DNA of 64,000 nucleotides from Gambelia wislizenii (Eukaryota > Chordata > Lepidosauria > Squamata > Crotaphytidae). Below the pieces are notes generated by a model. It worked only from the letters and a program-made list of their open reading frames with translations, did no database searches and had not been told where the DNA came from. The stretch is taken from positions 193,263,149-193,327,148 of the forward strand of contig JAUMIR010000003.1 of the NCBI GenBank assembly GCA_030847615.1. The letters run 5' to 3'. The translations under genes were made by a program, and so were the position numbers. Of the stretch, positions 20,620-30,350 are shown one piece after another (position 1 is the first letter of the stretch; each line of letters begins with the position of its first letter).

Positions 20620-21305
20620 TAGATACGCGCGCACACACACGCACATTTTGTATGCATTTTTTCCACTCACTAAAACATGTTTATGTGCATTCCCCCCCCC
20701 CCCAATTTATCAATTTTTAATCTTACACACATTTGAAATGCACTCCTGGCTTCATGTGAACCTTTACCCATCCAAATACATTGCAAACCTTGGAAATGTA
20801 TGGACTACTAAGCAAGTATATGGTCTATCCTATTGTCACTCATAAGGTAGTGTGAAATAGATATTTTCATATAGAAATACATACCCCACAAATTCCTTTT
20901 CCATTCCTCCTCTGAAATCAATGCCACTGATTTTAATGAGATTTATTTCCAGACAGCTGAGATTAGCATTGCAACATCAGTGTGTTTTTATTAGTGATGT
21001 TTTTGAAGTTCATAATTACATGTTTGGGGATACAAATGTGACAAGCTTGTAATATTCAGACATATTGCAAGCTAAGAGTATCATTTTTCCCACAGAACTT
21101 TTTCTAGGGCTAAGTTTTTCTATGCACAATATTCTGCACCTGTGCAAGAAGCAATTTTCAAATCCCTTGAAAAGTGCATTGTTATTTAAGCATTCATTTA
21201 CTTAACACCCACATCCTGGACACTAATCCTAGCTGTATTAATTTGTTTATTTTCAATCCAAGACTACAGTTCAAAACATGCTTACTAAGGATAAGTGCCC
21301 ACAGA
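20620..21305. other. No gene seen; old repeat remnants
   Basis: Starts with a CA-rich microsatellite (20628-20643), has a C13 run at 20692-20704, then unique DNA. Around 20915-20975 (AAATCAATGCCACTGATTTT...GAGATTTATTTCC) resembles the old amniote MITE-like family noted at 39779. Confidence 0.4.
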
Positions 21306-21393
21306 AAGAGACAGTGTGGTGTAATGCTTTCTATGTTGGACTAGGACCAGGATTCACCTCCCCACATGACCATGGAAGCTCACTGGGTGACAT
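21306..21393 (+). repeat. tRNA-headed SINE 5' fragment
   Basis: CAGTGTGGTGTAATGCTTTC then TATGTTGGACTAGGACCAGG and ATTCACCTCCCC: the A- and B-box region of a tRNA-derived SINE head, followed by GCTCACTGGGTGAC. It ends abruptly where Penelope sequence starts at about 21394. Confidence 0.6.
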
Positions 21394-21439
21394 TTTGAAA
21401 AGCAAGTCCTGGAAACAGCACCAAAAATCCCACAACATG

Positions 21440-21778
21440 GTTCCGATATGTGGATGGTACTTTCACCATTTGGAGCCATGAAGAAGATTTGGTTTCATTT
21501 CTGAACCACCTGAACAGCATCCACCCGAATATCCAATTCACAATGGAAAAAGAAAATGAAGGAACATTGCCATTCTTGGATGTCCTTGTCATCTGCAAAC
21601 CAAGCCAATGGTTGGGCCACAAAGTATACAGAAAACCCACGCACACAGACAGATACCTACACAAGAAATCCAATCATCACCCAGGACAAAAAAGAAGCAC
21701 AATAAAAACACTGGTAGACCACACAAAAAGGATCTGCAAACCCCCCAACCTGGAGGACAAACTGAAGCTCCTAAACTA
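21440..21778 (+). pseudogene. Penelope-like RT, palm to thumb (broken)
   Basis: The open frame from about 21440 begins WFRYVDGTFTIWS. Penelope-type RTs normally have YVDD at this catalytic site; here the second Asp is Gly, so polymerase activity would be lost. It continues with HLNSIHPNIQFTMEKENEG and LPFLDVLV (residues about 27-50), then HKVYRKPTHTDRYLH, KRSTIKTLVDHTKRIC and a stop at 21778 where the family reading continues. A single-base deletion just upstream separates it from a short FEKQVLETAPK piece at 21394-21430. Confidence 0.8.
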
Positions 21779-21878
21779 GGCCCTTCAGGCTAATGGTTAA
21801 TCCAGATCAGAGATCACAAGAGCAGCCAGACCCAGAAAAAAACATAAGAATGAAGAAAAACAGCCACCCAAAGGGAGG

Positions 21879-23000
21879 GTGTGTTTACCATACATTAAAG
21901 GAGTCACAGACAGAATGGGAAAACTGATGAGGAAACACAACCTCCAAATGATCTACAGACCAACCAAGAAAATCCAAGAAATGATATGCTCAGCGAAGGA
22001 CAAAAGAGACCCTCTGTCATGGCCAGCCAGGACTCTGAGGAGTCAGAAGGAGGCTGAGTCAGTTGCAGAAAAGCTGTCTGAGTCTGAATCTAGCTCTGCT
22101 TTGCCAGCTACAGAAGAACCCAGGTCTCAGCAGCCTAGCCTTCCCCCAGCAGAGGGTTCAAGCCTGGGAGACATAGTTGAGCAACAGCAAGAGGTGGAGG
22201 AGCAGGTACCTACCTTTAGCCAAAGAAGAGCAGAAAGGGAGGGGCTGCGATGCTCTTGGAGGCTAAAAGAAAGACGCTCATTAATTACCAAGCAGCTGTG
22301 AGAGGGAGCTGGGGCCAACATAAGCAGCTGAGGGAGAGCTGGATTCCTTGTCAAAGGCTATCTGCGTTCCATGGAGAAAGCCTCTGCCTTTGACTCTCCT
22401 GGCTTTTGGAACCTTGTTTCTTGAAACCTTGGATTATATTGACCCTGGACTGTATTCATTGACCTACCTGCTGGAACCCTTTTGACATCGGACTGCCTCA
22501 TAATTCTTCACTCTCCCTGGATGCCTGACTCTCTGGACTGGTATTGACAACACAAGGTACTATGTTTTGGAACTGAGTTGTTGCTGAACCGGGCTGTTTT
22601 ATCAACTACTGACTTGGCGACTATCCCGGACACCCTGTCACAGCTGCAGGCATGTTTACCACATACCATGCAGCTGTGGACAAGTTTACATAGGGACCAC
22701 TAAACACAGTGTACAAACACGAATCAAGGAACATGAGAGACACTGCAGACTGGGCCAGCCAGAAAAATCAGCAGTAGCAGAACATGTTATAAACCAACCT
22801 GGACACAAAATGATATTTAAAAACACTGACATTCTGGACCAGACCAAAAACCATCATGTCACAATGCACAGAGAAGCTATTAAAATCCACAACCACCTCA
22901 AGAACTTCAACAGGAAAGAAGAAACCTTAAAAGTAAACAAAGTTGGGCTACCAGTCCTGAAAACTGGTACTCAGTTTTCCAAACTAAACACATGCAAATG
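21879..23000 (+). pseudogene. Penelope-like GIY-YIG nuclease, interrupted by an LTR
   Basis: The first half (21879-22014) has PYIKGVTDRMGKLMRKHNLQ and RPTKKIQEMICSAKDKRDP, then meets the LTR at 22015. The second half resumes at about 22638 with the CSCGQVYIGTT box, QTRIKEHERHC, and the HHVTMHREAIKIHNH tail to about 23000. Reading frames change at the junction and in the YIG region. The long ORF 21879-22301 is therefore a chimera of Penelope and LTR sequence and is not a gene. Confidence 0.78.
22015..22632. mobile_element. Solo LTR, 618 bp, with 5-bp duplication
   Basis: The insert begins TGTCATGGCC and ends CCCGGACA, so its termini are TGTC...GACA as in LTRs. It is flanked by CCCTC (22010-22014) and CCCTG (22633-22637), a 5-bp target-site duplication with one mismatch. 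Copy 1 (about 875-885) shows the uninterrupted empty site. No internal retroviral genes are present, as expected after LTR-LTR recombination. Orientation and superfamily (Gypsy-like or endogenous retrovirus) are not decided; I saw no clear TATA box. Confidence 0.72.
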
Positions 23001-23173
23001 AACTCCACCCAGGGGCAGGGGGATTTCCAGCAGACAATGGACCATTAGCCAAACAGACTCTAATCCTCCATACATATCTCCCCCCAGGAACTAGCCATTC
23101 AAATACACTAATTTACATATCCTCTCAAACAGGAACTCACAGTATATAAACCCCAAACACACTCCTACCCAAC

Positions 23174-23225
23174 CATTCTCTGAAGATGCCAGCCACAGAT
23201 GCAGGCAAATCACCAGGTATAAACT
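23174..23225 (+). ncRNA. Decayed hammerhead ribozyme of Penelope copy 2
   Basis: CTGAAGA at 23180-23186 followed by the GCC/GGC stem II and AAATCACC. Both the G of the GAAA box and the U of the cleavage triplet (ACC instead of NUH) are lost, so this copy is the most damaged of the three. Confidence 0.45.
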
Positions 23226-23275
23226 ATTACAGAACACGGCCTCACAGCCTGGAAAAAAAACCATGGAAAACCTAT

Positions 23276-23480
23276 GGATGCCAGCTGTGAAACCTTTGAC
23301 TTCTCACTGGATGACTGTAGGCAAGTCCCACTGTCTCAGCCTAAGAGGAAGGGAATGGCTGCTCTGAATAAATCTTACCAGTTACTTCTCTGAATAAATC
23401 TTGTCATGAAAACCTTGTGATAAGTTCACCTTAGGTTACAATAAGTCAGAAATGACTTGAAGACACACAACAACAACCAT
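23276..23480 (+). repeat. SINE with BovB-like tail
   Basis: CAAGTCCCACTGTCTCAGCC then GAGGAAGGGAATGGC, and the tail TCACCTTAGGTTACAATAAG, TCAGAAATGACTTGAAGACA, CACAACAACAAC. This tail (gggtCgCcATAAGTCgGAAacGACTtGAaGgCACacAACAAC) is shared by BovB/RTE LINEs and their squamate SINE partners. The tRNA-like head is not evident here. Confidence 0.65.
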
Positions 23481-23685
23481 CCCCACAGACAAACACATAG
23501 GGTTACACTGTAACAAAGGAAACCACTAACAAGAAAATTGGGCATTATTTTCTTGAGTTTATAATGAAAAGATCTCTGATGGAAATGTAGTGTAATGTCC
23601 TTGGAAAGTTCTGTAACATTTTCAAAAGGAGTCAGCATGTGGGTGATTTTGTTTGAGGTATCCCTGCTGCCATTCAAAAAAAAAA
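23481..23685. other. No gene seen
   Basis: Short unique stretch between the SINE tail and the CR1 fragment. Confidence 0.5.
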
Positions 23686-23914
23686 ACACAGCACAACTCA
23701 GAGCAGTTGCTCCATTTCAGAGATGCCAAACAGTAAGAGCTATTTGCCAGTGTAATGCACTGTCTTGGAGTGTGGTGGACTCTCCTTCTTTGGAGGTATT
23801 TAAGCAGAGGCTGGATGGCCATCTGTTGGCAATGCTTTGATTGTTTATTGCTGCATGGCAGGGGGTTGGACTGGATGACCCTTGTGGTCTCTTCCAACTC
23901 TGTGAGTCTCTGAT
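23686..23914 (+). mobile_element. CR1 LINE, 3' end fragment
   Basis: The frame ending at 23838 reads CNALSWSVVDSPSLEVFKQR then LDGHLLAML and stop, the last residues of CR1 ORF2, and is followed by the CR1 3' UTR (GGGGGTTGGACTGGATGACC, TTCCAACTCTGTGA). The usual ATTCTATGA terminal repeats are worn. Strongly 5'-truncated. Confidence 0.85.
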
Positions 23915-24559
23915 AAAACACACCCACCACTTCCTTCTGGCTGACACCATTGGATCTGTTCATTTTCCTTCTGCCTTACCTACAGTATTTAGGGGCTATA
24001 GTGGTTATACTGCAGATGGCTGCAAGCAGAAGAACAGTTATTGCTATCTTTCATGTCTTGTGTCATCATTAAATATCTGAGCAAGTTCCTAGATGGCTTT
24101 CAATATATCATCTTTAAAACATGCTTCATTTATTAAACTGAAATTACATTCTAATCATTTCAAGTTGTTATATATTGGGTTTGAGCCAGGGAAGGATGTG
24201 CCATTTTCACCGTGGAATATTTTTATTCCCCCCCCCCTTCATAATAATTCCACAATATTTACCCAAAAGCTCATTCCGAGGACCATTTTCTTTGATGACT
24301 GCTGTCTTTGATAGCCATTTTGATTGTGTAGCCAGGCTGAGAACTTTCTCAGACATGGCAAAAATTGCATGATTATGACATTACAGTAGCACAAATGGTT
24401 TCTATTATTGCATGACATTGTCATGTTCACATGGTCAAACTGTGCTCCAGCTGTGAATGAAGCATTGCCTTTAATTGATGGGGCAAGCCACCAATAGCTC
24501 TCAATATTGGTTTTCTCATGGTATTGAAGAGCATTCAAAAACATTTCCTGTTGTAATCA
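23915..24559. other. No gene seen; candidate conserved non-coding DNA
   Basis: Between a CR1 tail and the DIRS element. The part 24240-24560 is non-repetitive, complex, with TAATTGAT and CATGTTCACATG-type motifs. It looks like unique regulatory-type DNA, but nothing in the sequence proves conservation. Confidence 0.35.
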
Positions 24560-24699
24560 TGAGATTACAGTGTGACTGGGTGGTCCTCTTTCCCCCAACC
24601 AATTCCTGGTGAGTATCCGGCTTCCTTCAGATTGGCAGAGCCATTGCTGAGGGGAGCCACATTTGCCACCGGGAAAGAGAGTGGCAGACCACACAAGCC

Positions 24700-25800
24700 A
24701 TTGCAGGTGCTATTGCCTGCAACGGGAGATGTGGGGTGGGGCCGGAGTTCTTATAAAGCCCTGCCACTCCTTGCCTCCTCCTCTCCAGCTGATGAATTTT
24801 GATTGAGGCAGAGCAACGGGCACTAAAGGAGAGAAGCTGAGACCTGTGGTCAGAGAGTAGCGACTGGCGGGGAGCGTGCCTGGCAGCCAGCCACTTGGCC
24901 CTCTTGCTGTGCGCCAGTTGCAGTGAGGATCAGGAGCTACAGCCTGGGCTAAGTGGCGTTCAGTGGCCATTCTGCAGCCATGAGCCAAGCTGTGGCCAGG
25001 AACAGGCCACTGTTTGGGCCAAGCAATGGTGGAAGCTGAACGGCAGCTTGGAACCAAGCCATCCAGTGCACAGAGGAGTGTTGTCGTTGCCAGGGAGTAA
25101 CTGGGGAAAGGGGAAGTCTGCTCTCTGGGTGCTGCCATGGCTTTTAGCCTGGCCAATGGTGGCGGCGGAGGTTTGGGTCTTCTTGGGTCCGGGGTGGCCT
25201 GGGAGGAGGGATCGTCTCACTGGTGGTAGGGGGGGTTGGCTCTGAGTGGTCGGCTGGTGTCTGGGGCATATTACCCCCCCCCCATAGGAGCAGCCTAGGT
25301 GGTGGCATTTCAACCCCCCCTAGACAGCAGCATTTCAACCCCCCCATTCATTTGTGGTGATCATATATTGGCGGGCCACCAGGGAGCGCTCTTCCCAACT
25401 GTTGTTTCCCTGGGTTCTGCTGATAGTTCTTTTGGTGGGCCACCAGGGGGCTTGTGATTTTGCCTGGGAGGTGGCTACTTTGAGGGCTAAGAAGCCATTT
25501 TAGTGCCAGGCTTTTGACACAGTTTGCAGGCACTTCTTTTGGCAGGCAACTGGGGGTCTGTGGCTATTACTAAGAATCTCTTTTACAGGTATTTATTTGT
25601 CAGGGAGGTGGCCATTTTGAGGGGGAGGAAGCCATTTTGTGTGCTGGGCCTTTGGCATACTTTGGCCCACCTGGTGGTCAAGGCCTTCTCAGGCTGGGTT
25701 TAGGGAATGGTTGAGCCCCAAATACTGCTGGCTTTTTAGCTAATAATAATAATAATAATAATAACAGTACATCACTGGGCATACTTATTGTGTTTCTGTT
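24700..25800 (+). promoter_or_regulatory. Presumed DIRS leader with TATA-like box
   Basis: GC-rich leader, unlike the AT-rich flanks, with TTCTTATAAAGCCCTGCC at about 24748-24766 as a possible TATA box about 1050 bp before the gag start. A block of about 65 bp is repeated: GGGAGGTGGCTACTTTGAGG...AAGCCATTTTAGTGC.AGGCTTTTG (about 25467) and GGGAGGTGGCCATTTTGAGG...AAGCCATTTTGTGTGC (about 25600). Promoter role is inferred from position only. Confidence 0.4.
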
Positions 25801-25808
25801 AGCATTGA

Positions 25809-27136
25809 TTGACGGTAATGGCTCCTAAAAAAGGTAAAGCGGGACGTAAGGGTAAAGGGCCTGCTGATAAACAGCCACCTAAGATCCCATCAAGAGCTGA
25901 TGCATCTTTGTCTAGTTATGAGGAGGACCAGATCCCTTGGCAGGCTATTCTGGAGAGGATTCATCATCTGGAGCAGATTCATGGCATTCCAGGAGTGGAG
26001 GTGCATAAGCTAGGTTGCCAAGGTAAGAGGAGATGGTTCACTGATGATATTATTTACTGTTTCGATGTATTGGACTATACATCCTGATGGAGCTTTGGGA
26101 TCGAAGTATCCAGATGATGAAATGGGAACTGACCTGCCCCCGGACAATACTCAAGAGCCACCCCCAAATGTGGAAGGTAACCCAGGTGTTTCGTGTGAGT
26201 CCCCCGTTAAGGTTGTTACTCCTCTTACAGGAGTGGCATGGCCCCTGCATACACAAAGCACTGCACCTAGTAGCATAGGCACAAAACAAGCACATTCAAC
26301 CTGGCTGATACAACAGCAAATGCTTAATTGGGCCCCACTGCAGTGGTCCCCCTGGTTGTCTTATGCACCTGGGGCATTTTTTAGTGCTCCAGTGTCAGGT
26401 CAAGGCCCGCCCGGAGCTCCTCAAGGGACCGGCTATGAGATGGTGGCTTATTTGGCCATACCTTTTGGTGACATGTCCCTTCCTCTAGGTGATCATTTCT
26501 TACAAACAACTAGGGACAAGATATTAAAAGGGGAGCATGTACATCTATTCTCTTTGCTTTACAGGGAGCTTAAGAAGAAAGATAAGGATGAAATGGATGA
26601 GAAAGACAAGGAAAAACTTAGGAAAAGGAAGGTGGAGAGAAACTGGACCAATTGGCTTTCCAGTTTCCTCATTTATACAGGAGTCTTGGTTAAGGCACAA
26701 CCTCACCGTGCAGCTGTCTTGTTCCTATATTTGGATATAATTCATCGGACATACGGTGATTTTGCTGGAACAGCATGGCTCTTATATGATGAGGCCTTTC
26801 GGATGAGGGCGGCAATTTACCCTCCTTGCATTGGGACATGATGCATCCTCAACTATGAATGCAGCTCATGACACCTGCTCACCAGATCCAGGAGGAAAGG
26901 ATGCATAGTGGTCATTTAGTAAAGCCCCCTACCAGTTCTATGACTCACTCCCCAGCCAGTACAGTTCTGTTGGGAGTTTAGTTCCCAGAGATCCTGTAGC
27001 TGTAAACCCTACAGGTTTAGCCATGAGTGCTCCATCTGTGGGATGGGGCATTCCTTTTGGAATTGCCTCAGAGGTAGAAGTATGGCTCACGGGAGTAGAG
27101 CTAATCAAGGAGGAGGGAGGGGCGGTGGCTCTGCCA
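25809..27136 (+). pseudogene. DIRS gag-like protein (frameshifted)
   Basis: Starts with a Lys-rich MAPKKGKAGRKGKGPADK (Met at 25818; an upstream in-frame Met lies at 25809). A frameshift near 26080 moves the reading into the frame of 26044-26841, which holds FGDMSLPLGDH, a Lys/Glu-rich helix (KKKDKDEMDEKDKEKLRKR) and VERNWTNWLSSFLIY...RAAVLFLYLDIIHRTY...GTAWLLYDEAFRMR. The last segment is the conserved core of vertebrate DIRS Gag. After stops at 26841-26990 a third frame gives HECSICGMGHSFWNC, a zinc-knuckle-like C-x2-C-x3-H-x4-C, and a Gly/Arg-rich tail at about 27020-27130. Gag would package the element RNA; this copy cannot make the full protein. Confidence 0.75.
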
Positions 27137-28697
27137 CTCAACCTCAAAAAGGGCCCCAGTCCAATCAATACTGAGGTTTTGTGGCGGTGGCTCAAGGTTT
27201 ACCCAGACAGGAGGGCTGCAACTTATTTGCTTGAAGGTTTTCAGTTTGGTTTTAGAATTCCATTCCAAGAAGTTAAGCTGCCTTTTTTGGCATTCCATTT
27301 GATGTCAGTTAAGGGCATGGAACATGTTGTTAAGGAAAAAATTAGGAAGGAAGTTTCAGAGGGTCAAGTTTTGGGCCTTTTTTCTAGTCTGCCGGTTCCC
27401 AACCTGATGGTCTCACCCCTGGGTGTCGTGCCCAAAAAGGCCCTGGGGGAATTTAGACTCATTCATCATTTGTCATACCCCAGAGGGGACCCGGTGAATG
27501 ATGCTATTCCCCAGGAACTGTGCACGGTGAAGTATACATCCTTTGATGCCGCTGTCAGGGCAGTCCAGCAACAGGGCATTGGGGCCGAGCTGGCAAAATG
27601 CGATATTAAATCTGCATTTCACCTTTTGCCAGTTCATCCAGACGATTTTGAGTTATTGGGTTTTCAGTTTGAGGACAGTTTTATATGGACCGGGCCCTCC
27701 CTATGGGCTGTTCGGTTTCTTACAATGCATTTGAAACCTTCAGTACTTTCCTTGAATAGGCGCTGAAGACTAGGAAAGGTTTACAGGGTGTTGTGCATTA
27801 TTTGGATGATTTTTTGTTCATAGAACCTTATCAGACTGGCCAATGTAGTTACTTGTTGCTTCAGTTTGAATCAATGGCAGAGGAACTCAGAGTTCCTCTG
27901 GTGCCTGAAAAAATGGAGGGCCCAGTGCAGGTGCTGAATTTTTTGGGTGTCGAGATTGACACAGTCAACCAGCACTGTAGGTTATTACTAACTAAGATCA
28001 CACAATTCCTAGCTAGGCTTAAGGCCACCTTGCAGGAATTTCAAGTCATTATAGGTCATTTGAATTTCGCAGCTTTCCTCCACTGGTTATGTGATGCCAT
28101 TAAAGGTGTGTGGCTGCCCCATTTTAAAATCCACATAACTAAGACTATAAGGGATGGCTTGTTTGTTTGGCAGGAGTTCTTGACTCAGTTTAATGACATC
28201 TCTTTCTGGCACAAGGAAAGGAAGCTCCAGGGCAACCTGCATCTTTGGATGCAGCTGGATCAACAGGGTTTGGAGTTTATTTTGGAGGCTGGTGGTGTGC
28301 AAGCAGGTGGCCTCCTGATTGGGCAGCCTTGGACATAGTGTCCGACTTGACATTTTTGGACTTTTTTCCAAACCTGGTGGTGGCCATCATTTGGGCAGAT
28401 GAGTTGTCTAATTCGTCAGTACACTTTTGGTATGACAATTTGGCAACTGTCCATGTGATAAACTCCCTTACCTCAACATCCCCTCAGGTGATGGTGCACG
28501 TCAGGGCCTTCACATTACAATGTTTGAAGTACAATATCCTGTTCATTGCTCAGCATGTGGCGGGCATTAACAATGGAATTGTTGATGCTCTTTCCCGGAT
28601 GCAGATGGGGTGCTTCAGAGAGTTGGCCCCAGACGCTACACCTGAGGGCGATCCGATGCCAGCAAGTCTGTGGAGGCTTGGGAGGCTGAACTCGTGA
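27137..28697 (+). pseudogene. DIRS reverse transcriptase-RNase H (broken)
   Basis: The frame to 27766 has LNLKKGPSPINTEVLWRWL, YLLEGFQFGFRIPF, then the RT fingers NLMVSPLGVVPKKALGEFRL, RDPVNDAIP and the first palm motif AKCDIKSAFHLLPVHP with its catalytic Asp. A frameshift and an in-frame TAG (27755-27757, from TGG) follow. The next frame (27793-28338) carries the catalytic YLDDFLF box intact and VLNFLGVEID. A further shift gives the RNase H part (28340-28697): VHFWYDNLATVHVINS, FIAQHVAGINNGIVDALSRM. The order matches DIRS pol. The domain copies element RNA into DNA; three or more breaks make it non-functional. Confidence 0.83.
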
Positions 28698-29567
28698 GGG
28701 CATTAGGCATGTCCATAGCACATAGTACCAGAAAGGGGTATACCAGAGCCTTACAGGATTTTTTTCAGTTTAGGGAGCAAGTAGGCTTCAATCAAGTTGT
28801 TCCTGTACCATTTGAACAGCTTATTCCATTTTGCATTTTTCTTTATAGGAAGGGTTTGGCTCCTCAATCCATACGGATTAGACTATCAGCCATTGCTTTT
28901 TGGCTTAAGGGGCTTCAGATAATACTGGGGACTTCCACATTTGGAAAGCCCTTGAAGAGTGGTCCAGGGAAAGAGGCAAAGGGCTGACAGTAGGACCCCA
29001 CTTTCCCCAGCCATACTGAAGAGATTGGCCAAGGTTTGGGCAGACATTTGTATGTCACCTTACAAGGTGCTGCTCTTTCACACTGCAGTGCTCACGGCCT
29101 TCTTTGGCACCTTACAGATCAGTGAGTTGGTACAGGCATCCAAGATGGATGCTTCCAACAGAGCGTTGGAGCTGAGGGATGTATGCAGGGAGGATCACCA
29201 GGTTGTTTTGACCCTGTGTTTTTCCAAAACAGATCAGTGAGGGAGGGGCAAGCAATGCCAGTTGTTACCGTGTAGTGACCCAGAGTTATGTCTAATAAGG
29301 GCCTTGGGAGTTCGGGGGTCATGGCCAGGCCCGCTTTTTGTGCATGCTAACTTATCTCATTTGACCAAGTACCAATTTTAGACATTGAAAGCCAGGGCCT
29401 TAGGTAAATTGGGCCTTCATGGGCTACACTTTACAACCCATTCCTTTTGTATAGGAGCCGCCTCTATGACCTCTTCATTAGGAATGCCGGCGACAGCAAT
29501 CCAGAGAATTGGTCAGTGGAGGTCCTCCTCCTATCGGCGCTATGTTCATCCACTCAGTTATTAACCT
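28655..29567 (+). pseudogene. DIRS tyrosine recombinase, catalytic arginines lost
   Basis: Reading across frames 28670-28987 and 28959-29240 gives the N-terminal helices (HSTRKGYTRALQDFFQF, PFCIFLYRKGLAPQSIRIRL) and the catalytic domain (RTPLSPAILKRLAKVWAD, FFGTLQISELV). In the family the last motif reads with Arg (L-R-I/V-S-E-L), the first catalytic Arg; here it is Gln (CAG). Downstream, past TGA at 29238 (from CGA), THSFCIGAASM has Cys where the second catalytic Arg of H-x-x-R is expected. The Tyr nucleophile of SYRRYV near 29535 is kept. All three changes fit CpG transitions. Confidence 0.78.
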
Positions 29568-29592
29568 GTTGTCTTCCCCTTTTGTTTTGTTA

Positions 29593-29830
29593 GTACAGAA
29601 ACTAACCATTCAATTACACAAATTTACATATACTCCCCTACAGGGGTTCACAGCATATAAACCCCATACACGCTCCTACTCAACCATTCTCTGAAGATGC
29701 CAGCCACAGATGCAGGCAAAACTTCAGAAAGAAACTATTCCAGAATACGGCCTCACAGCCCAGAAAAAAACCAAGGAAAATCTATGGATGCTGGCCGTGA
29801 AAGACTTCAACTTCACATTAAATAAAATAC
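29593..29830 (+). mobile_element. Penelope-like 3' tail fragment, copy 3
   Basis: Matches the pseudo-LTR tails at 1325-1520 and 23090-23275: AACTAACCATTCAATTACAC, a CATATAAACCCCATACAC box, TCAACCATTCTCTGAAGATG and GCCAGCCACAGATGCAGGC. It lacks any coding part and begins exactly where DIRS sequence ends. Confidence 0.8.
29685..29736 (+). ncRNA. Decayed hammerhead ribozyme of Penelope copy 3
   Basis: CTGAAGA at 29691-29697, GCC/GGC stem II, AAAAC and the triplet TTC (29723-29725). Stem I TTCT/AGAA is intact and TTC is an allowed cleavage triplet, so the only clear core lesion is A in place of the G of GAAA. Confidence 0.5.
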
Positions 29831-30205
29831 TTTATTTCACCCCATTTTCGTGTGTTGTCTCATTATTCCCACAATCAGCCATCAAAGCTTCTGGATGAGA
29901 ACATGAAAACTATCCACAGGACACTCTTTTTTGAACTGGCCTGGATTGTTTGTACTTTTAAAGGTTTGTTTAAGTGTTTGTTTACTTTGCAGATTAAGAG
30001 ATTTTTTGTGTTTTTAAAGGCACTTGCGTCTTCCCGTGAGAACCGTCGAAATCTCAGCCATTTAAGTGCTAGTGGTGGTTGCACAATACTTCCATAGCAG
30101 TTCTTTTGTGTGATTACAGCAACGTGTGATAATGCCACTATGTTTTGGCTTTTCTCATTCACAGAATTACAGCATTTTTAGACACTAGTTTGATAAAGTC
30201 CTGAG
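29831..30205. other. No gene seen
   Basis: Unique DNA; ORFs on both strands (29852-30097, 29875-30162) overlap and have no recognisable domains. Confidence 0.5.
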
Positions 30206-30350
30206 TCTAGGACAGGAGTAGAGAACCTTTGACCTTCAAGGTATTTTGGACTGTCATTCCTGTAATCTCTCATCATTGACCATGTTTGTTGGAGCCTCAT
30301 ATAGTTGAACTCCAAAACATCAAGAAGCCAAAGTTTCCCCATTGTTTGTC
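30206..30350. repeat. Old amniote palindromic repeat (degraded)
   Basis: GAGAACCTTTGACCTTCAAG then TTTTGGACTGTCATTCCTGT, with a partner arm AGTTGAACTCCAAAACATCA. This is a worn form of a common reptile repeat whose arms read CTCCAGATG.TTTGGACTAC and its inverse. Further worn copies lie at 36385-36545 and 50680-50770. Confidence 0.5.

Larger units (their letters stand above)
21394..23275 (+). mobile_element. Penelope-like retroelement copy 2, split by an LTR
   Basis: 5'-truncated within the reverse transcriptase and otherwise carried through to the 3' pseudo-LTR tail. Order: end of RT with the catalytic box (21440-21778), linker, first part of the GIY-YIG linker region (21879-22014), inserted LTR (22015-22632), GIY-YIG nuclease (22641-22985), then a tail with a TATATAAA box near 23143 and hammerhead remnants. 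It aligns throughout with copy 1 at 565-1520. Confidence 0.85.
24560..29592 (+). mobile_element. DIRS-type tyrosine-recombinase retrotransposon (decayed)
   Basis: About 5 kb in sense orientation with the gene order of DIRS elements: GC-rich leader (24560-25800), gag-like gene, reverse transcriptase with RNase H, then an overlapping tyrosine recombinase in place of the usual integrase. DIRS elements integrate circular DNA through the recombinase and leave no target-site duplication. Each ORF is broken by frameshifts and stops, many explainable by CpG decay. The 3' end stops shortly after the recombinase and abuts Penelope sequence at about 29593; the terminal inverted repeats and internal complementary region are not recognised. 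Confidence 0.82.

Noticed and set aside
21879..22301. 140-codon ORF that looked like a novel Ser/Glu-rich protein
   Set aside because: It is a chimera: the first 45 codons are Penelope linker, the rest is LTR sequence entered at 22015.
24710..25313. GC-rich ORFs (148 and 117 codons on minus, 116 on plus)
   Set aside because: They overlap each other on opposite strands in the presumed DIRS leader and have no recognisable domain.
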